Position numbers and translations under genes: made by a program. Under the pieces are notes generated by a model, which had not been told where the DNA came from, made no database searches, and was given only the letters and a program-made list of their open reading frames with translations. This document shows, in pieces, positions 18,830 to 28,264 of a stretch of 64,000 bases of DNA (its first letter is position 1; the number at the start of each line of letters is the position of its first letter). This DNA comes from Bdellovibrionaceae bacterium UBA6502 (GTDB taxonomy: Bacteria; Bdellovibrionota; Bdellovibrionia; Bdellovibrionales; UBA840): assembly GCA_002436415.1 (NCBI GenBank), contig DJMA01000005.1:100745-164744 (forward strand), given 5' to 3'.

Positions 18830-20152
18830 ATGTCTAGAAAAAAGGATACAGACCACAACATTTTAGACCGCGCAAAGATTGAACGAAGCAAACTCGATAC
18901 CCAGAAGGCCATTCTTGTTGGAGTTGGCCTAAACTCTGAGGGACGCGCTGAAATCAAAGACTCCCTTGCTGAATTAATGGAACTAGCGGATACCGCTGGC
19001 GCCGAAGTTGTTGGTAGCACGCAACAGGTTTTAGATCGATTTGTGCCGGCCACATTGATTGGATCGGGAAAACTCCAAGAAATCAAAGAAATGGTCGCCG
19101 AAAGCGGCGCCAATCTTGTGATTGTTGATCATCAATTAAGCGGCCAACAATCTGTTAATATGGAAAGCGTTTTAAAAGTTGCTGTCTTAGATCGAACGCA
19201 ACTAATCCTAGATATATTCGCACAACGAGCACAAAGCCACGAAGGAAAAATTCAAGTGGAGCTAGCTCAAATGCTAGACCAACTCCCTCGCATGGTTGGT
19301 GCCTGGATGGGATCACTTTCAAGACAAGGTGGAGGAATAGGCACAAGAGGTCCTGGGGAAACGGCCCTAGAGATGGACCGCCGAAGAATTCGCAATCGCG
19401 TAGACTTTATAAAAAAACAATTGAAAGAAGTGGAAAAACGCCGAGCCCACATTCGATATTCAAGAAAACGAAATCAAGTGCCAAGTTTTGCTTTAATCGG
19501 CTACACCAATGCCGGTAAGTCCACTTTACTAAACGCCTTAAGCAAGTCAGATATATACGCCAAAGACCAACTCTTTGCCACTTTGGACCCAACCACTCGA
19601 AAAATATTTTTGCCAGAAGGAAAAACCGCCGTCTTGACAGATACAGTTGGGTTTATTCGACGACTTCCGACCAAACTAATTGAGGCATTTAAAGCAACCT
19701 TAGAAGAAAGTGGCGACTCAGATATTTTACTTCATGTGGTTGATCGAAACTCCCCTTCCCTTACTAGACATGTTGAGGTTGTGGAAGAACTGATCAAGGA
19801 GCTTGGTTGGAGTGAAAAACCAATCTTGCATGTGTTTAACAAATCAGACATAGAAAATAAAAACATTCAAATTCCGAATCATTTATTTCCTAGAGTAAAC
19901 ATTAGCGCTAAAAGCGGTTTAGGATTAGACCGCCTTAAAGAAAAAATGACAGAAATGATTAGTAGCCTTCAAGAAGAAAAAGATTTATTCTTTAGTAACT
20001 CTGACAGGCACCATCTCTATGAATTGGCTCGCGATTGTAGCATTATAAAACAAGAAGAGTCTCAACATGGAGTCGTTTGTAAAGTAAAAATCAGTCCAAA
20101 CCTAATTCATAAATGGAGTGATTATCTAATTAAAAAAGAAGTGATTGATTAA
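18830..20152 (+). CDS. hflX: Ribosome-splitting GTPase HflX
   Basis: 440 aa. The N-terminal HflX domain is followed by a Gly-rich stretch (SLSRQGGGIGTRGPGETALE), a coiled coil, and the G domain: G1 GYTNAGKST (~222), G3 DTVGFI and G4 NKSD. The family binds 50S and, under stress, splits stalled 70S ribosomes. The ATG directly abuts the maeB stop (TAGATG), so translational coupling is likely. Confidence 0.94.
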   Translation: MSRKKDTDHNILDRAKIERSKLDTQKAILVGVGLNSEGRAEIKDSLAELMELADTAGAEVVGSTQQVLDRFVPATLIGSGKLQEIKEMVAESGANLVIVDHQLSGQQSVNMESVLKVAVLDRTQLILDIFAQRAQSHEGKIQVELAQMLDQLPRMVGAWMGSLSRQGGGIGTRGPGETALEMDRRRIRNRVDFIKKQLKEVEKRRAHIRYSRKRNQVPSFALIGYTNAGKSTLLNALSKSDIYAKDQLFATLDPTTRKIFLPEGKTAVLTDTVGFIRRLPTKLIEAFKATLEESGDSDILLHVVDRNSPSLTRHVEVVEELIKELGWSEKPILHVFNKSDIENKNIQIPNHLFPRVNISAKSGLGLDRLKEKMTEMISSLQEEKDLFFSNSDRHHLYELARDCSIIKQEESQHGVVCKVKISPNLIHKWSDYLIKKEVID

Positions 20153-20167
20153 TTTTTAGGGGAAGAT

Positions 20168-20428
20168 ATGTCGAATACACAAGCGATGGAACAACTAGAG
20201 GCAAAAATAAATCAAATTCTTGATACCGACATTGGCGACTACAAAAGAAAGTGCCAGCTATACATTAATAATTTCAAAGGCCAAATTAACACAAACTCAA
20301 CAAAACTTAAGGCTTTAGTGGCTAAGCTAGATCAGTTCGCTAGCTTTGACTACGAACAAGACATTGATATGGTTCAGATCAAAATCAAGGAATCTCTAGA
20401 GGAAATTCGTAGCCAACTGGCCGAATAA
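20168..20428 (+). CDS. Small helical protein in the hflX operon
   Basis: 86 aa with GGGGAAG before the ATG, 15 bases after hflX. It is charged, with hydrophobic spacing consistent with one or two long helices (KINQILDTDIGDYKRKCQLY, then LKALVAKLDQF). No membrane segment or signal peptide. No family recognised. The position between hflX and a receiver protein suggests an operon partner, but no function can be assigned. Confidence 0.78.
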   Translation: MSNTQAMEQLEAKINQILDTDIGDYKRKCQLYINNFKGQINTNSTKLKALVAKLDQFASFDYEQDIDMVQIKIKESLEEIRSQLAE

Positions 20429-20444
20429 TCAGTAGGCTAGATGC

Positions 20445-20816
20445 ATGTCTAAATTAAATGGAATCAAAATTTTAGTGGTAGATGATGAGGATGCTTTACG
20501 AGACATCCTTGTAGATGAATTTGAGTGCGAAGGGGCTGAAGCAGAGTCCGCTGAACACGGAAAAGATGCCATAGAAAAGTTGCAAGAAGCCAAGTTTGAT
20601 TTTGTTATTACAGACGTCAGAATGCCGGTAATGGACGGCGTTGAGCTTCTTAAACTTATTGTGCAAAAATTTGGTGAACAACGCCCGAAGGTAATTCTTT
20701 TAAGTGGCTATACCGACGTAAGCCAATTAGAGGCCATTGAGTTTGGAGCCATTGATCTACTAGAAAAACCATGGGATATGGATCACCTGATCGAAAGAAT
20801 CAAAGAAAACATCTAA
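20445..20816 (+). CDS. Single-domain response regulator (CheY-like receiver)
   Basis: 123 aa, receiver domain only. The acidic pocket D13/D14, phospho-acceptor D57 (FVITDVRMP), Ser/Thr in LLSGYTD and Lys in LLEKPWD are all present. With no output domain, it must act by binding a partner. No kinase gene is nearby. It lies 17 bases after the 86-aa gene and is probably the last gene of the maeB operon. Confidence 0.9.
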   Translation: MSKLNGIKILVVDDEDALRDILVDEFECEGAEAESAEHGKDAIEKLQEAKFDFVITDVRMPVMDGVELLKLIVQKFGEQRPKVILLSGYTDVSQLEAIEFGAIDLLEKPWDMDHLIERIKENI

Positions 20817-20923
20817 TCCCTATTAATACCCCAATAAATTCAAACACTTACATAAGACATTTCCTTGATTTTTTTCTCAAGTTTTTCGCTTTTGTATCCG
20901 ATTGATACATAGAGGGGGATCTC

Positions 20924-21538
20924 TTGGGACAAAGCTCTAGAATAGTATTAATTGGAATCGGTTTTTTCGTATTAGTTTTTTCATTTCAAAACTGTAGTGT
21001 CTACACTTCTAGTGGACGTGACTACATTGATGAGAATGGATTAGCAATCAGTAGTCAATCTTGCGTAGACAATATGGCCTCTGAAGATTGCCAAGTTAGT
21101 ATAAACACAGAAAAAGCTTCTGGCGTGGCCCCTGTTGAAAACACATCTTGTAATCAGTACTTATCTCGTGAACAGGTTGATTATCACGCCGAAGGCAGTA
21201 CGCAGCTAAGAGCCTTTGCCGACTTAGGCTTAGAAGAAATTAGATGCATGTACTCTATTGATGAGTCCAAAAAATCTTTAGAACACCTAATCTGTAAGAT
21301 CTCAGATCGTTATATTGACGAGATAAACTTCCCTCAAAAAGATTTAGAGCCCATTTTAGACTCAGACCTTGGTAGAGCTTATTTAGTGGATTCTGGAGAA
21401 AATGAAGAATCTTGCACACTTATCGCACCAAAAGTTGGATTATTAGGTGCGCAATGTTGCATAAGCGGTCATAATGAAAACAATAGAATCAGTTTTTTAC
21501 AAAAAATTTCTTCGGAGATCGTTAAGAATTTAAGGTAG
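20924..21538 (+). CDS. Lipoprotein with F-Q-N-C lipobox
   Basis: 204 aa from a TTG start after GAGGGGG. The signal peptide has a long hydrophobic run (IVLIGIGFFVLVFSFQNC) whose Cys is preceded by Phe-Gln-Asn rather than the usual Leu-Ala-Gly/Ala. The mature protein contains about nine cysteines (e.g. QSCVDN, EDCQVS, TSCNQY, IRCMYS, QCCISG), so it is probably disulfide-linked in the periplasm. No family recognised. Confidence 0.75.
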   Translation: MGQSSRIVLIGIGFFVLVFSFQNCSVYTSSGRDYIDENGLAISSQSCVDNMASEDCQVSINTEKASGVAPVENTSCNQYLSREQVDYHAEGSTQLRAFADLGLEEIRCMYSIDESKKSLEHLICKISDRYIDEINFPQKDLEPILDSDLGRAYLVDSGENEESCTLIAPKVGLLGAQCCISGHNENNRISFLQKISSEIVKNLR

Positions 21539-21560
21539 AGACAACAAAAGGAACAACAAC

Positions 21561-22460
21561 ATGAAATGCCTCAACTTTGTAACACTTTTTTTATTCAGCT
21601 TAGTCTTATTACCACTAGCCTCACCCACCGCCAATGCGGCAACTGTGATGCTTGTTAAAGGCAAGAAGGTCCTACTAAAAGTTAGTCGTGACGAATCAAG
21701 ATCACTAAAACGTGGCGCCAAATTAAAAGTCGTAGACGAAAACAAAAAAACGAGAGCCATTATCATGATCACAAAAGTGAAAGGCTCCAAAGCTTTCGCT
21801 GTCCTAAAAAAAGGACGTGTTAAGAAAAACTATATTGCCATGAGCCCAAAAGGCGGCAAAGGAAAATCAGCTCCTAAGAATCAAAACCTTGCCAATAAAA
21901 GAGAGAATAATAAAAAAGACAATGCCGATGCCATTTTCAAAAAGTGGGAGTACGGAGTTTCTGCCGGTTTTAATTTATTAACAATGAACATTGACCTTGG
22001 AACTGAAGTTGTCTCTGCAACAGGTACGAACTTCTCTGTTAAAGGTCACCTTCAATACAATATGTCTCCGAGGATTTCATTGGCAGCCTCTATGGGCTAT
22101 GAAGGCTTCTCTAGCTCTGGAACAGCCTCCACAAACCTTTGTGATGACAATAGTTCTACTGCTTGTGACACATCCATTGCTTACTTAGCCACGGAACTTT
22201 GGGGTAAGTTTTATCTTTCTCGAGGAAGACTTCCATTTTGGATTGGTGGAGCAGGTGCATTTAATTTCCCACTCACAAAGAGCTCCACTGCCCTTCAAGA
22301 AGAAGACATCGGTTTAACCAATTTATACATCGTGGGTTCCGGTGTTGAATTAAAAATGGGTAATTCCACTATACCTGTATGGTTTGAATATGCGATTCTA
22401 CCGGCCACAGAAACGGTTGAAGCAAATTACCTTAGCATCAAAGCTGGTTATAATTTCTAA
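21561..22460 (+). CDS. Outer-membrane beta-barrel protein with basic N-terminal domain
   Basis: 299 aa. Signal peptide to about Ala27 (SPTANAA). Residues ~28-95 are a small basic domain (VKGKKVLLKVSRDESRSLKR) and a Lys/Asn-rich linker follows to ~120. The remainder alternates short amphipathic strands and ends in YLSIKAGYNF, with the C-terminal Phe typical of outer-membrane barrels. The size fits an 8-stranded barrel. The N-terminal domain may stay in the periplasm. AAGGAAC precedes the ATG. Confidence 0.75.
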   Translation: MKCLNFVTLFLFSLVLLPLASPTANAATVMLVKGKKVLLKVSRDESRSLKRGAKLKVVDENKKTRAIIMITKVKGSKAFAVLKKGRVKKNYIAMSPKGGKGKSAPKNQNLANKRENNKKDNADAIFKKWEYGVSAGFNLLTMNIDLGTEVVSATGTNFSVKGHLQYNMSPRISLAASMGYEGFSSSGTASTNLCDDNSSTACDTSIAYLATELWGKFYLSRGRLPFWIGGAGAFNFPLTKSSTALQEEDIGLTNLYIVGSGVELKMGNSTIPVWFEYAILPATETVEANYLSIKAGYNF

Positions 22461-22474
22461 ACCAGCTCTACTTC

Positions 22475-23656
22475 TTAATACGAAAAACTCATCACAATTG
22501 GAAAATGATCCGAAAAGCCTGCGTCCTCTAAGCCGCGGGCATTGTGATTGTACTTCTTAGGAATGCCAAAAACATGATTGCCATAAGAATAGTTAGCGGC
22601 AAACAAACTATCGAAAAAACATTGGCCCATATTTTTAGTAGCAATGATTCTAAAGTTTCCTAAATTAGCGAACAATCCCCCACTACTAAAGAAGTTTTGG
22701 CTCAACAAAAAGCGATCAAAACGATTCCAAGAATTGGTTTTCTTATAAAAATAAGAACCCGGCGGTAATAAGACTCGTAGCTTTACAAAGTTCTTATTGA
22801 TCACCCTTTGTAAATCAACAAGATGCTCAGGCCATGCAGGTGTCTCGATAACATGAGAAATTGGATTCGGGAAATCTTCATCTACAGTATTAAAGTCTCC
22901 GGTAGCAATCACATGATAACTACTTCCAAAACGTCTTCGATTTGTTTCAATAAACTTTCTTAACTGGTAAGCAACTGAAACCCGTGTTTCTGGAGGGGCT
23001 GCCTGAGAAGGCCAATGATTTACATAAATCCCAAAGTGATTGGAAGAACCCATGGGCTGAAAATTTACTCCAAGAATGTTTCTCGTCGGTTTATTCGCAA
23101 AAACTCCACCCGTCATCACCACTTGATGATGGTCTACATACTTAAAATGATCTTCATTAAAAAGCAATGCTACATCAATACCTCTTTGGTCAGGAGAGTT
23201 CGTGACAACAAACTTTCTAAAACCCAAAAGCTTTGCCAAATCACCAACAACCTTTTCGTTTTCAATTTCTTGCAAGGCTAAGATATCTGGTAATGGTCCC
23301 GCCATTTCAATGGCTTCACGAATTTTTAGTAGCTTCAATTTATACTTTTCTAAAGTCCAATTAGACTCTAGACATTTTTGTCGGTAATGCTTCTTCACTC
23401 TTGCACATGCCTGAGCTTTACCGGGGTAGTTTCTTGGTAAAAACTCCCAATCCATTTTTCCCTTGTCTTGATTGGTATCAAACAAGTTCTGGACATTATA
23501 ACTCATTAATTTAATTTCACGATTTGATGTATAGATTCGGTAGTCAATTTCTTGTTGGTTTTTTCGAAACTGAAAATTTTCATTCAGACATTCTAGGGCC
23601 ATTGTGGAATTACAGGTAAATAGGACGAGCACACTAGTAAACAAAAACCGAAACAT
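22475..23656 (-). CDS. Exported endonuclease/exonuclease/phosphatase-fold protein
   Basis: 393 aa with a signal peptide to ~Ala20. The EEP fold is indicated by MSYNVQNLFDT, the catalytic Glu in DILALQEIENE, NHWPSQ, ATGDFN and the closing SDHFPIVM (Asp-His). This set resembles extracellular nucleases/phosphatases with the DNase I fold. The export signal suggests a periplasmic or secreted nuclease, which could degrade external or prey DNA; that role is inference. Substrate specificity is not visible. Confidence 0.85.
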   Translation of the reverse strand: MFRFLFTSVLVLFTCNSTMALECLNENFQFRKNQQEIDYRIYTSNREIKLMSYNVQNLFDTNQDKGKMDWEFLPRNYPGKAQACARVKKHYRQKCLESNWTLEKYKLKLLKIREAIEMAGPLPDILALQEIENEKVVGDLAKLLGFRKFVVTNSPDQRGIDVALLFNEDHFKYVDHHQVVMTGGVFANKPTRNILGVNFQPMGSSNHFGIYVNHWPSQAAPPETRVSVAYQLRKFIETNRRRFGSSYHVIATGDFNTVDEDFPNPISHVIETPAWPEHLVDLQRVINKNFVKLRVLLPPGSYFYKKTNSWNRFDRFLLSQNFFSSGGLFANLGNFRIIATKNMGQCFFDSLFAANYSYGNHVFGIPKKYNHNARGLEDAGFSDHFPIVMSFSY

Positions 23657-23863
23657 ATTCCCCCCGAAATAAATTGGTTCTAGCGAATTGCTGAGTTGGG
23701 TTTAAAAGTATTTCTATTGGCTTGCAAGCTTCAAATAAAAATCTACTAATTATGCCTAAGGCTTGAACGCCTTTTCCCTGAATAATGCTCTGTCCTACTC
23801 TTTTCTATTGAAATCTATGATCACATTGTTGCATGCTGGTTTTTCAATTTTTCAGGGGGACGC

Positions 23864-24466
23864 TTGAAAACAACCTTGTTAATTTTTTTATTTTTACTTT
23901 TGAAAAACACAGCTAGTTTTGCCTCTACAGACATTAAAAGCAATGCGCCCACTCCTGATTTAAACAAATTTAATTCTTCTGATAAGCTCTACGCAATCGG
24001 AATTGGAAGTGCTTTTAGCCTTCAAAAAACCTTTAAAGAAGGTGACAACAACTTCGAAAGCAGCACCACTGGTATTAGTTTACAAATCAGTCAAATACGC
24101 CCTCTTAGCCCCTTAATAAGCACACAGATTGGCCTATCCTACTCTAGGTCCGCTGGCGACTTAAAGGCTAAGAATACTGATTTTGACCAAGAGCTTTACC
24201 TAATCAGCTTGGGCATGCAATTTCGTTTTTTTCAATTGCAACACTCCCCTTATGTACGTCCTAAAATTGGCTATGGATATTCTAAGCTAAATAATTCCGA
24301 ACAAAACTTCAGTGAAGCCAGTGGCTTCTATGGTGTGGCCATCGGTTATGAACTACCTCAAATTTGGGGGCTAAAAATCCGATTGGAAAAATCATATCAA
24401 TTTGGACTTTACCAACAATTAAATGGCAGTCGCTTTGAACAAACTGGTATTTCTCTGGTTTTTTAA
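23864..24466 (+). CDS. Small outer-membrane beta-barrel protein
   Basis: 200 aa from a TTG start preceded by GGGGGA. Signal peptide to ~Ala20. The mature part shows alternating strands (LYAIGIGSAFSLQ..., YVRPKIGYGYSKL...) and ends in GISLVF, a terminal Phe as in OmpA/OmpW-like barrels. The 3' end overlaps the convergent lipoprotein gene by 4 bases. Confidence 0.7.
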   Translation: MKTTLLIFLFLLLKNTASFASTDIKSNAPTPDLNKFNSSDKLYAIGIGSAFSLQKTFKEGDNNFESSTTGISLQISQIRPLSPLISTQIGLSYSRSAGDLKAKNTDFDQELYLISLGMQFRFFQLQHSPYVRPKIGYGYSKLNNSEQNFSEASGFYGVAIGYELPQIWGLKIRLEKSYQFGLYQQLNGSRFEQTGISLVF

Positions 24467-25152
24467 TTTTTTGAAATTTCAAAAGAACTTTCCAAAATGA
24501 CATCTTGGCCAATTTGAATCGCTACCCTTCCGATAGAATAATCCTGGGGAAAATCCTCTGGTAAGCTACAAACAGAGAGTAAGGAACTGTATCTCGGGTC
24601 CACATCGCTCAGGTGAATTTCCTCAGCACCTTCATAACATTGGTAAACCCAAGAGACCTTAGCATTTACTTCTGAATAAAAATCAGCCTGTGCTTCAATA
24701 TACTCTCCCGAAACAATACTTGTTTTTGGAAGTTCAATTGCAACTAGCTCATTGATTTCAACATTAGAAGATCCCACCATAGAATAAGATTCAATGACTT
24801 GATGGATTTCACCATTAGCAAACTCCACTTCCGCCCTAAGTTTTATACTGCCAGGATTTTTACAATGAAAGTAAAAATCATTTCGACTGGAGACACTTGC
24901 AAATCCGATACTACAATCGATGTTCCAATTTACATTGACTATCTCTTCTTCAGAACTAATTTTTGCAGTGATAATAGAGGAAGTATCTAGACGCCCCTGT
25001 AAGATAACCGTAGCGTATATCGAAGAAGTTTCGGAAGACTGAATTAACAAATTACTTTCCGCTACATTCAAAGAATTTCCACAGTTTTGAAAAGACAAAA
25101 CCATAAAAACACCTAGCACCAATATCATTGTTTTTTGCACAATACTTTTCAT
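24463..25152 (-). CDS. Lipoprotein with F-Q-N-C lipobox
   Basis: 229 aa. The signal peptide ends VFMVLSFQNC-GNS, the same atypical lipobox as in the protein encoded at 20924. The mature protein is beta-rich with two cysteine pairs (e.g. NIDCSIG, FHCKNPG, VYQCYEG) and looks like one or two Ig-like domains; the family is not certain. Ends tail-to-tail with the barrel gene. Confidence 0.75.
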   Translation of the reverse strand: MKSIVQKTMILVLGVFMVLSFQNCGNSLNVAESNLLIQSSETSSIYATVILQGRLDTSSIITAKISSEEEIVNVNWNIDCSIGFASVSSRNDFYFHCKNPGSIKLRAEVEFANGEIHQVIESYSMVGSSNVEINELVAIELPKTSIVSGEYIEAQADFYSEVNAKVSWVYQCYEGAEEIHLSDVDPRYSSLLSVCSLPEDFPQDYSIGRVAIQIGQDVILESSFEISKN

Positions 25153-25298
25153 ATTCCCTCAAAAAACTTATCGGAAATATACGCCTCAAACTAAAACATT
25201 TGCCTTAAAAAACCTCAAATTCCCAGCGAATAGAACACCGCTATACTAAGTTAAAAATATTGAAAAAATATTTTACAGTTTAATGATGGAGTTTACGT

Positions 25299-25329
25299 AA
25301 AAAAAAAGGCCTCTCACAAAGAGAGGCCT
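25299..25329 (-). terminator. Terminator after the subtilase-PilZ gene
   Basis: AGGCCTCTC-ACAAA-GAGAGGCCT is a perfect 9-bp stem. In minus-strand sense it is followed by nine T residues, 20 bases beyond the stop at 25350. Confidence 0.85.
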
Positions 25330-25349
25330 ATGTTTAGACTCTTAATTTT

Positions 25350-27257
25350 TTATGCGCCACTCACTACTTCGATCCAGCGCCCTAGTAAGGACTTCACTCG
25401 ATCAGCTGTAGAGGCAAAGCGGATACCATGAGACTGCTCTCCGTCACTCCATACAATATGCCCGTCTACTTCAATCTCTCCACTTCCGTCAGGGGATTGA
25501 ATCTTCAGCGTTACAACACTTCCCATATCAAGTAGCTGTTCGACATTAACACCGGCACCACCCATGGAGATCGAAGCCATACTACCTTCAACTTCACGAC
25601 CATTGATGTTCAGTTTTACTTTTGAATCCACTTTATAACGTTCGTGTTCACGACGGAATCCTGGTTCTTCTTTCTTTCTTCTCATGGCAAGCCATAAACC
25701 AGCTGGAATCATAATCGCAAACAACATAAAAAAGCGAGACAGGCCACCGCCGCCTCCGGCACCAGGCCCACCACCATTGCCACGATACAATTGTTTCACC
25801 AAACCACAACCAGCGCCACTGCTTGCTAATGCCGACGCAACTTCACGATCGTATAGACTTAAGCTAATGTCGTAAGAAGGTTGCTCTGACCAAACACTCG
25901 CCGCTTTTGCAGAAACCATGGCGTCGTTAAAATTTAAGCGTTTTCCCGTTACGGTGTAGTTGCTTAAATTGGAAATACTATCACTTTCTGAATTTATAAT
26001 GTCTTTGATTTGATAACCATACATAGAAGGCTGCTCACGAGATATCATTGCGGCTAAGCCAGCAACAAAAGGAGCTGCCATACTTGTTCCTGACATTGTT
26101 CCGTAATAGGAGCCAGGAATGGTTGAATAAATAGCGACACCAGGCGATCCTAAGTGAACGCTAAAGGCTCCGTAATTTGAAAAGGAGGCTTTGTAGTCAC
26201 TAGAGCTTGTAGCAGCCACACTAATTACATTGGGAACATCATAGCTAGAAGGAAACATTGGTGTTGAATCATTATCCGAGCCCGCGTTTCCAGCGGCAGC
26301 TACAAACAATGCCTTTCGAGAGTAGGAATAGGCAACTGCCTCGTGAAGCGCCCTTGAGTAAGAACCTCCCCCCCAAGAGTTATTCAAAATTCTAGCACCA
26401 TTATTAACGGCATAATAAATCGCTTGAATGGCGTTTGATGTAGCTCCACTTCCATTTCCATCAAGAAATTTTAAAGGCATAATTTTAATCTTAGCTTGGT
26501 AATCCCCAACACACTCTTTGGATGAATCCTTTGGAAGATTCAAAATATCAATGCTAGAGCCCAGAACGATACCAGACACATGAGTACCATGACCATCATC
26601 ATCCTCAGGACTATTGGTATTGGCTACAAAGTTCCAGCCATGAAAATCATCGACATAACCATTACGATCATCATCGATTCCTGGCGTACCATTGATCTCC
26701 GCTTCATTATTCCAAATGGCACACAACTTTGTAAAACTTGGATGATCCATGTCTAATCCAGTATCAATCACCGCAACCACAGTGTCTATTCCAGAGCTAG
26801 ACATTTCTGACCAAGCATCTTCTGCATCCACGTGGGCTGAAGTTTGTGTAAATCGACTACCACTACTAGCGAAAGCCTCCTGCATTTCAGAAAGACTGGC
26901 TTCGTTGGAAAAACTGGTAAGACTGGCTTTATTAAATTTGTAATTAGGCTCGGCAAATTCTACTGCCGGATCGCTTTCTATCTCTTTTACTAGGGCTTCC
27001 ACATCCGAACCACTTGTGGCCTTATAATGATGTAGATTCATCGACTTCCAAGAACCCTTTAAAGAAAGCCCAAGTTTATTGGCCATTCCACTGAAGGCTT
27101 TGGTTGAGCCTTTGATCACTTGGTCAGATTTTAGTTTTACAATGATTTCGCCATCAACGTACTCGCCACCGGCAAAAACTGAAAAACTTGTTAAGAACAA
27201 GCTCAGCCCGATGAAACTTCGGAATTTAGGATAAAACTTAAACAATCGCGCCCCCAA
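25350..27257 (-). CDS. Subtilisin-like protease with membrane anchor and C-terminal PilZ domain
   Basis: 635 aa. Signal peptide to ~Ala29; inhibitor-I9-like propeptide (~30-105); S8 peptidase (~130-450) with Asp165 (AVIDTGLD), His223 (DGHGTHVSG), oxyanion Asn in NNSWGG and Ser392 (MSGTSMAAP). Then a Gly-rich linker after a GCG motif, a membrane segment (~507-525) with a RRKK stop, and a PilZ domain (~533-630). PilZ shows RREHER (RxxxR) and SISMGG, where the usual Asp/Asn of (D/N)xSxxG is Ser. The layout puts the protease in the periplasm and PilZ in the cytoplasm, so c-di-GMP could control proteolysis across the membrane. That is inference. Confidence 0.9.
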   Translation of the reverse strand: MGARLFKFYPKFRSFIGLSLFLTSFSVFAGGEYVDGEIIVKLKSDQVIKGSTKAFSGMANKLGLSLKGSWKSMNLHHYKATSGSDVEALVKEIESDPAVEFAEPNYKFNKASLTSFSNEASLSEMQEAFASSGSRFTQTSAHVDAEDAWSEMSSSGIDTVVAVIDTGLDMDHPSFTKLCAIWNNEAEINGTPGIDDDRNGYVDDFHGWNFVANTNSPEDDDGHGTHVSGIVLGSSIDILNLPKDSSKECVGDYQAKIKIMPLKFLDGNGSGATSNAIQAIYYAVNNGARILNNSWGGGSYSRALHEAVAYSYSRKALFVAAAGNAGSDNDSTPMFPSSYDVPNVISVAATSSSDYKASFSNYGAFSVHLGSPGVAIYSTIPGSYYGTMSGTSMAAPFVAGLAAMISREQPSMYGYQIKDIINSESDSISNLSNYTVTGKRLNFNDAMVSAKAASVWSEQPSYDISLSLYDREVASALASSGAGCGLVKQLYRGNGGGPGAGGGGGLSRFFMLFAIMIPAGLWLAMRRKKEEPGFRREHERYKVDSKVKLNINGREVEGSMASISMGGAGVNVEQLLDMGSVVTLKIQSPDGSGEIEVDGHIVWSDGEQSHGIRFASTADRVKSLLGRWIEVVSGA

Positions 27258-27418
27258 AAGATAGTTATAAGTTTATCGGAGCGGGCTTTAGTCCAGTTGA
27301 GAACTTTTTAAATATGGCTTTATTTTTTTTGAAAGTAACAATTCGTCTAAAACTTCTACGAAAAATAAAGCCTTAAGTGAAATAGCTTTGATCTGAACTT
27401 TGCTTCAAAACGAGAATT

Positions 27419-28264
27419 TCATTCTGAAACGAATCTTGAATATTTCTCTACTAGACCTAAAGCGTATTTATTTTGATGTTTTAGAGCTCCCTTGCGGAGA
27501 ATTATTAACTTCTTCTGAAGCTGATCTAGTAAGTTTTTCTTCTCCTGAGCCGTGATATTTTCTGAACTACTAAGTTCCACTAAAGATTGGATTCGGTAAA
27601 TGTCCATGGAGTGATATTTGGTCGACAGCTGATCCTCATGCCCCCCGTATTTCTTAATATATGCTTCTGTTAAAAAGCACACCTCTTCGCTGGAGCAAAA
27701 CTTCAGCCACAAATCATAATCTTCACAAACGGGAAAATCCTCGCGAAAGAAGCCATGTTGCTCAAGAAGACTTTTGTGAAAAACAATACTACTTGGGCTC
27801 ATTTTACACATCGCTAGACAATCGGTAAAAATCCTACCTCCTGATTTTTGATGTTTTTTATGTGGATTCACTCGGACCGAATTTCTTATCCAAATCTCTT
27901 CTGTGTGACAAATTTTTAACTGACTTGCTGCCAAAGCCTTTCTTTGCATTTCCAACTTTTTAGGTAGCCATTCATCATCACTATCTAAAAGTGCATACCA
28001 CTCATGAGCGAGCTCTTTTAAAACCAAATTTCGAGAATAGCTAACCCCTTGGTTTACATCATTCTTTAAAAGCTTGATTCGATCAGGGAAATTCTCAACA
28101 TACTCTTTGGCAATACTATAGGACTCATCCGTAGATGCATCGTCCACCAAATACAACTTAAAATTATTATCGGTCTGATTTAAGACACTATCTATCGCCC
28201 TTGGCAAACAATGTGCTCGATTAAAAAAAGGAATGATCACTGCCACGCAAGATTCAGTGTTCAT
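27419..28264 (-). CDS. Family 2 glycosyltransferase
   Basis: 281 aa from the ATG at 28264, with GGAG ten bases upstream; it overlaps the preceding aldo/keto reductase gene by 11 bases, so the two are coupled. GT-A fold motifs: IIPFFNRAHCLPRAIDSVLNQT, DDASTDES and the metal-binding DSDDEW. About 280 residues with no membrane helix, so cytoplasmic or peripheral. It adds a sugar from a nucleotide donor to an unknown envelope acceptor. The tail (QEKKNLLDQLQKKLIILRKG) is helical. Confidence 0.88.
   Translation of the reverse strand: MNTESCVAVIIPFFNRAHCLPRAIDSVLNQTDNNFKLYLVDDASTDESYSIAKEYVENFPDRIKLLKNDVNQGVSYSRNLVLKELAHEWYALLDSDDEWLPKKLEMQRKALAASQLKICHTEEIWIRNSVRVNPHKKHQKSGGRIFTDCLAMCKMSPSSIVFHKSLLEQHGFFREDFPVCEDYDLWLKFCSSEEVCFLTEAYIKKYGGHEDQLSTKYHSMDIYRIQSLVELSSSENITAQEKKNLLDQLQKKLIILRKGALKHQNKYALGLVEKYSRFVSE

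Noticed and set aside
23015..23281. 88-aa plus-strand ORF inside the secreted nuclease gene
   Set aside because: Overlaps catalytic motifs of the EEP protein on the other strand. No start signal.
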